Assembly (NCBI GenBank): GCA_036008465.1
Contig: DASYNP010000039.1
Span: 31,930 to 95,929, forward strand
DNA length: 64,000 nucleotides
Direction: 5' to 3'
Source: DASPSM01 sp036008465
GTDB taxonomy: Bacteria; Planctomycetota; Planctomycetia; Planctomycetales; Planctomycetaceae
How positions within the stretch are numbered: the stretch's first letter is position 1; every line of letters starts with the position of its first letter. Under the pieces are notes generated by a model that did no database searches, was not told the DNA's origin, and saw only the letters and a program-made list of their open reading frames with translations. A program made the position numbers and the translations under genes. Positions 59,659-64,000 of this stretch are shown piece by piece.

Positions 59659-61044
59659 ATGCGGTATCTGTTGCCTCTGATGGTGGCCCTCGCGGTCTCC
59701 ACGGGCTGTGATCTGCTCGATCCAGCCAAAGTGGGAGATCCGGTTTTCGGGCCGCCGCCGCCGCGAAAAATCGTGAAGGCCGGCCCCAACGACGCGAGCG
59801 GAAAGCCGTCTGACACCGCCGTCGTCAGCCCCGACAACTCGGCGCCAGGTGCCGACGCCGCCAGCGGCGCCGTCACCACCGCCCGTGGCAGCTCGCCGGA
59901 CAAGAACGCGACTCAAACGGCGTCGCTGTCAGATGGCGACATCAAGCGCGTGGGATACACGAGCACGAAGTCGGGCGAAGGAAAGATGACCGGCAACGAG
60001 ATCATCGCGTCGATCAACGGCCAGCCGGTGTTTGCCTCGGAAATCTTCGAGCGGGCCGCGACCGAACAGCTCACGTCGCAGGGTTTAAGCCTGCTAATTG
60101 CCAAGCAGGCCTTCGCGGCGAATCAGCTCACCGAACAGGAATATCGCGAGCTGCAGCTCTTGGCGATTCGCAAATTCGGCAAGGACTACGTCCGCACGCG
60201 AGTGCTGGCCCAGGCAATGATCGCGGCGCTCGAAAAGGATCAGCAGAAAAAAATCGACGAGGCTGTCAAGAAAGAGTTCGAGAACTACCTGGAGCGATTG
60301 AAGAAGGATTTCAACGTCCTGACGGCGCACGAAGTCGATCTTGGCCTGCGCAGACAGGGCACTTCGATCGCGAGCTTGCAGGAGGAGTTTCGGAACCGTC
60401 TGCTGGCCGACGAATACCTGCGAGGCAAGTCGAAAAAAGAGCACATTGTCGGCCGCGAAGAGGTTCTGGCTTACTACCAGCAGCACGACAAAGAATTCAG
60501 CTTCCCCGAGAAAGTTCGCTGGCAGCTCTTGGAAATCAATTTCGAGAAGCACGGCGGCCAGAGCGGCGCGCTGGCCGTGCTGAGCCAGGCAGTCGACGCG
60601 CTGCGGCGGGGCGACAGCTTCGACAAAGTCGCGAAAAAATACTCCGACGGCCTGCACGCCGAGGATGGCGGAAAACAGCCGTGGACGCGGGCCGAAAGCG
60701 TCGTCGACGAGAAAATGTCCCAAACGCTGCGCGGCCTGGCCATCGGCGAAACGAGCCCCGTTCTCTCCGGCCGCGATGGCTATCGCCTGGTGCGGGTGAT
60801 GGAACGCAAGCCGGCCGGCAAGCGGCCGATCGCGGAGGTGCAAGAAGTCATCAAGCAAATCCTCGAAGACAAGATTCAAAAGGAGGCGATGCGGAAGGTG
60901 CTCGTGGAAGCCTATCAAAAAGCGAGCATCGAATCGGCCTATTTGCCGCCCGAAGATCTGTTGCCACCGGCAGATTTTGCCGGCATTCCTGCTTCCGAGA
61001 AAAACTCGGACGCGCCGGTGAAAAAAGGGCGCAAACGCTCTTGA
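59659..61044 (+). CDS. Lipoprotein peptidyl-prolyl isomerase (parvulin/SurA-like)
   Basis: ATG 59659 gives MRYLLPLMVALAVSTGC, a lipoprotein signal with Cys17; the longer open frame upstream lies inside mfd and lacks support. The first 90 residues are a disordered Pro/Ala/Ser linker. A SurA-like helical region (about 110-280: NEIIASINGQPVFASEIFER, LNRLQEEF-type repeats) precedes one parvulin domain (about 290-395: VRWQLLEINFEK, GDSFDKVAKKYSDG, GRDGYRLVRVMERK). A basic tail KKGRKRS ends it. It should assist folding of exported proteins, possibly of the next gene product. Confidence 0.88.
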   Translation: MRYLLPLMVALAVSTGCDLLDPAKVGDPVFGPPPPRKIVKAGPNDASGKPSDTAVVSPDNSAPGADAASGAVTTARGSSPDKNATQTASLSDGDIKRVGYTSTKSGEGKMTGNEIIASINGQPVFASEIFERAATEQLTSQGLSLLIAKQAFAANQLTEQEYRELQLLAIRKFGKDYVRTRVLAQAMIAALEKDQQKKIDEAVKKEFENYLERLKKDFNVLTAHEVDLGLRRQGTSIASLQEEFRNRLLADEYLRGKSKKEHIVGREEVLAYYQQHDKEFSFPEKVRWQLLEINFEKHGGQSGALAVLSQAVDALRRGDSFDKVAKKYSDGLHAEDGGKQPWTRAESVVDEKMSQTLRGLAIGETSPVLSGRDGYRLVRVMERKPAGKRPIAEVQEVIKQILEDKIQKEAMRKVLVEAYQKASIESAYLPPEDLLPPADFAGIPASEKNSDAPVKKGRKRS

Positions 61045-61102
61045 CCCTCTTCGCGACTGTGAGGTATCTAGCCGCCCACTCATCTCCTCTCTCTCTTCCG
61101 AC

Positions 61103-61142
61103 AGCAGATCAATAGCAGATTTTCGACAGCAGATTTTTCGAC
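61103..61142. repeat. Short direct repeats AGCAGAT
   Basis: AGCAGAT occurs at 61103, 61114 and 61128; the last two extend to AGCAGATTTTCGAC and AGCAGATTTTTCGAC, abutting each other. They lie about 60 bases after the parvulin stop. Confidence 0.5.
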
Positions 61143-61343
61143 CGGCGCGGATTCAGTGCGGATCGGCCGCAGTCCCTCGCGGGACCAGCGACCGATCCTC
61201 GCAAAGCGCGCGGGAACCTGTTCACTCGGCGTACGTCAACCGCGACCGTGCACGACACTTCTGGATGTCCCATGAACCGATTCAACGGAAATGATCCGGG
61301 GCTGCGGAAATTCGACCTTCACGGAGTGAAGGAGGAACGAACC

Positions 61344-64000
61344 TTGCGCACTCGATTCGCATTCTTCGCCATTACCGCGGCCGGAGTCGGCACGCTGGCG
61401 GCCTTGTCCGGGCGGCTTCCGCTTCACGCCGACGACGCGCCAGTCGCGGGTCCGGCCGTCGGGCGAGCAATCGCGCCGGCCGAGTCGGCCGCGAACCAAG
61501 CCTATAAGAGGACGGCCAAAAACATCCTGGCAGAAGCCGACCGACTGGCGGCCGCCGGACAGCTGCAGAAAGCAGCCGTGCTGGCTCGCCGCGCCGCGGC
61601 GCTGCCCGTGCAGTGGAAGGCCGGCGAGCGAACGCCGCAACAGCTCCTCACCGAGCTGGCCGCGCACGCGGCGCAAAGCGGCACCGCCGTGGCGCAGAAC
61701 GACTCACCGTCAGTGACCGCCGTGAAGAAGCAGCGTTATGTGTCCGCTCTGTTGGACACGGCCCGTGACGACCTGCAACTCGGACGTCTCGATCTGGCCA
61801 AAGCCAGAGCCGTCGCCGCGCAGAAGATCGAAAACGCCTACAAGTTCCTCGATTCTCGAGCCGGACAGTTGCTGGTCGAGATCGATCGGCTGAGCCACCG
61901 GTCGAAACCCACGACGCCTGCGGCCTCCGAGCCGCTGGTCGTCCGCGGACAATCGCCGAGCGCGGCCGAATCTCAAGCCGATTTCCAGGACTTCGATAAG
62001 AGCGGACAGCCGAAAGCTCCGGTTGCCCCGCCGGCCCCGTCGGCCGGCAACGCCAAGGCTCAAGCCAAGCGTCTCTTGGCCGAAGCACGCATTGCCTTCA
62101 ACAAAGGGGCCTACAACGAAGCCCGGATCAATGCCCTCAAGGCTGACGAATTCGATGTCAAGTGGGACGTCCTCGAGGACCAACCGCAGACTTTGCTCGC
62201 CGAAATCGAGCGCACCACGGGAACGAAAACGTTCGCTCGCCGAACAAAGCGGCCGACGTCGGAATCGACCGACCCGTTGCGTTCCCAAGCCGTTGAATTG
62301 ATTCGCCAGGCGCGGGCCGACCTGCAAGCGGGCCGATTTGCCGACGCCACGAAAAAAGCTCAGCAAGCTCGGCAGCTCAACGCCGTATTCGGCATGTTCG
62401 AGGATCGACCCGACACGGTGCTGGCCGACATCGCTCGAGCCCAGCGCGTGCACGACCTGACCGCCGGCGCTGGTCCCAAGTCGCAGGACAACTGGGGCGA
62501 CGTGACGGGCACTGAGAAGCAGACGGGAGCCACGGCTGATAGCCAGAAGGCGCAAGACCTGCTGCTGAAGGCACGCGAGGACTTGCGAGCCGGGCACGTC
62601 GACGCCGCGCGACAAAAGGCGCAACAAGTCGCAAAGATGAACGTTGCCTACACTCCGTTCGACGATCGTCCGGAACTTGTCTTAGAGTCGATTTCACTCC
62701 GCGAAACGCAGTCGGGCCGCCCGGTTGGACCGGATGGGCAACCTTCGGAAGTGCGACAGGCCGTCGCACAGGACTCTGGCGAGCAATCGCCGTTTACCGT
62801 CAACCAGGTCTCGCATCAGGCCGCCCCGCCCGTCGCGCCGAACGCCAAGTGGAACAAAGAGCGGGCGACCAATCTCGTTCGCGAAGCGCGACAAGCTCTG
62901 AAACACGGCCGCATCGCCGAAGCACGGAGCAAGGCTAAAGAAGCGGCAACTCTCGACGTTGCCTATTCGGTCATGGACGACCGGCCTGAGCTGGTGTTGT
63001 CGGACATCGATCGCGCGGAGGCAGAGGGTTCGGTCGTCAAGACCGACGCCGCACCTGCACTCCCGGTCGTAATCGACGCTCCGGCGCCCCCCACGGTCGC
63101 CGAAATGCCCCCGACTCCGACGGCTCCTCCGGTAATGGCTGCGGCGCCTGTCGCCGAGTCGGCGATGCCCAGCGAACCGGAAACGCCGGCTCCGAGCCGA
63201 TCGTCTTACACTGCGAAGCCGGCGGCCAGCCCGTCCGACGCATTTACGTCAGAGAATCCGTTCTCAGGTGAAAGGGCGCGTCCTACCGTCGTTCCCGTGA
63301 TTGCCCCGAGCGGCGCGTCAGCCGACGAGCTGTTCGAGCTGGGAATGCGCGAACTGCGCGAAGGACATCGCGACAACGCGTACGCGGCCTTCTTGCAATG
63401 CTATCGAAGCGGCCAACAGCTCGAGCGCTTGCGCGATCGGCAATTGCATGATTTCCTCCGCGACCTGGCCCCGCTGCACTCCCACAACGTGCAGCAGGTT
63501 TCGGCTCAACTGCCGTCCTCTGCCGATTCGCAACCCCGGCGTCAAACCGCGTCCCGCATCGACATTGCCGATCAGCAGCGGGCGCTCAAATTCGAGAAAC
63601 TGCGAACCGACGTGCTCAACGCACACTTTAAGGCCGAGCGCGTCAAAGACAGCGATCCGGCCAAGGCGATCAAGCTGCTCGACGATGCGATTGCGGCCGT
63701 CGATCGATCGGACCTCGGCAAGGAGGCCGTGGCTCCGCTCATGACGCTTTTGGCGCGCTCGAAGGCCGATATCGAGGCGCAGCAGAAGACGCAGGCCCCG
63801 GTCGCCGCCGTCAAGGCGAAGAACGAGCAGATGATCAAGAAGGTCGGCGAGGAACAGGCGTACCACGTCCGCGTGGAGCAGGAGTTCGCCGATCTCGTGG
63901 AGGAATACAACAAGCTCTGCAAACAGGACCGCTGGACGGAAGCGGAGCAAATCGCCAAGCAGGCCAAGGAACTCGATAAGGAGAATCCGACCGCCGAAAT
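61344..64000 (+). CDS. Large exported repeat protein, probable GspD/secretin-type (3' end outside window)
   Basis: TTG 61344 follows GGAGGA by seven bases and starts a signal peptide (MRTRFAFFAITAAGVGTLAA); ATG 61272, in frame, is a weaker alternative. Six 50-residue helical units follow, at about residues 57, 133, 236, 312, 400 and 508, with the pattern LLxxARxxLxxGxxxxAxxxAxxA then YxxxDDRPExVLxDI; DDRPELVL appears exactly in two. Pro/Ala-rich linkers separate them. From about 660 the sequence is charged helix (LFELGMRELREGHRDNAYAA). I recall this architecture at the N-terminus of planctomycete GspD-like secretins, but the secretin domain itself lies outside the window, so that is inference. 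Confidence 0.7.
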   Translation, partial: MRTRFAFFAITAAGVGTLAALSGRLPLHADDAPVAGPAVGRAIAPAESAANQAYKRTAKNILAEADRLAAAGQLQKAAVLARRAAALPVQWKAGERTPQQLLTELAAHAAQSGTAVAQNDSPSVTAVKKQRYVSALLDTARDDLQLGRLDLAKARAVAAQKIENAYKFLDSRAGQLLVEIDRLSHRSKPTTPAASEPLVVRGQSPSAAESQADFQDFDKSGQPKAPVAPPAPSAGNAKAQAKRLLAEARIAFNKGAYNEARINALKADEFDVKWDVLEDQPQTLLAEIERTTGTKTFARRTKRPTSESTDPLRSQAVELIRQARADLQAGRFADATKKAQQARQLNAVFGMFEDRPDTVLADIARAQRVHDLTAGAGPKSQDNWGDVTGTEKQTGATADSQKAQDLLLKAREDLRAGHVDAARQKAQQVAKMNVAYTPFDDRPELVLESISLRETQSGRPVGPDGQPSEVRQAVAQDSGEQSPFTVNQVSHQAAPPVAPNAKWNKERATNLVREARQALKHGRIAEARSKAKEAATLDVAYSVMDDRPELVLSDIDRAEAEGSVVKTDAAPALPVVIDAPAPPTVAEMPPTPTAPPVMAAAPVAESAMPSEPETPAPSRSSYTAKPAASPSDAFTSENPFSGERARPTVVPVIAPSGASADELFELGMRELREGHRDNAYAAFLQCYRSGQQLERLRDRQLHDFLRDLAPLHSHNVQQVSAQLPSSADSQPRRQTASRIDIADQQRALKFEKLRTDVLNAHFKAERVKDSDPAKAIKLLDDAIAAVDRSDLGKEAVAPLMTLLARSKADIEAQQKTQAPVAAVKAKNEQMIKKVGEEQAYHVRVEQEFADLVEEYNKLCKQDRWTEAEQIAKQAKELDKENPTAE

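Overview
The window is high-GC bacterial DNA that reads as a planctomycete, most likely Pirellulales-like. The assignment rests on a PVC-type haem-binding CxxCH protein, a Tat-exported aldo/keto reductase, a SgcJ/EcaC-type SnoaL protein, a long GspD-like repeat protein and many lineage-specific secreted proteins and lipoproteins. It is chromosomal: rpmB-gatCAB, typA, mfd, csrA and nrdJ are all present. There is no prophage, plasmid module, CRISPR array, rRNA or tRNA that I can recognise. All identifications are from reading the sequence; no database search was run.

Layout. 1-11.4 kb (minus strand): an exported SnoaL-like protein cut by the window edge, a small unknown protein, glycogen debranching enzyme GlgX, phosphoketolase, and a two-gene RND efflux operon. 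11.9-13.4 kb (plus): polyphosphate kinase 2 with an unknown partner gene. 14.2-15.0 kb: a REP-associated tyrosine transposase (RAYT) between long inverted REP-like repeats. 15.1-20.3 kb: a zinc-ribbon miniprotein, a two-gene operon with a membrane-anchored cold-shock-domain protein and a coiled-coil lipoprotein, then B12-dependent ribonucleotide reductase with a clear terminator. 20.5-23.7 kb: ABC ATPase plus an ABC-2 permease fused to a CPBP protease. 23.7-27.3 kb: rpmB-gatC-gatA-gatB. 27.4-31.2 kb: a secreted protein with cysteine at five-residue spacing, csrA, and an S41 protease with a very long terminator hairpin. 31.6-43.4 kb: typA, an SGNH-like protein, the large haem protein and a run of small enzymes and secreted proteins, ending in a GNAT gene followed by a decayed gene. 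43.5-48.1 kb: a TlpA-type thioredoxin, a DsbD-alpha-like lipoprotein and an S9 peptidase. 48.1-55.9 kb is accessory in character: a 1.2-kb gene-poor stretch, tandem paralogous lipoproteins, a remnant of an aldo/keto reductase gene, an EEP hydrolase, and the intact aldo/keto reductase. 56.2-64 kb: mfd, a lipoprotein parvulin, and the N-terminal part of a large repeat protein that runs off the end.

How genes fit together. GlgX and phosphoketolase link glycogen breakdown to acetyl phosphate. GatCAB and L28 form a translation operon joined by 4-base overlaps. The thioredoxin and DsbD-alpha-like lipoprotein look like a periplasmic redox pair. The parvulin beside a secretin-like protein suggests envelope biogenesis. 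At least three families of dispersed palindromic repeats sit between genes. The least described items are the membrane-tethered cold-shock operon, the pentad-cysteine protein, the tandem lipoproteins and the repeat families.
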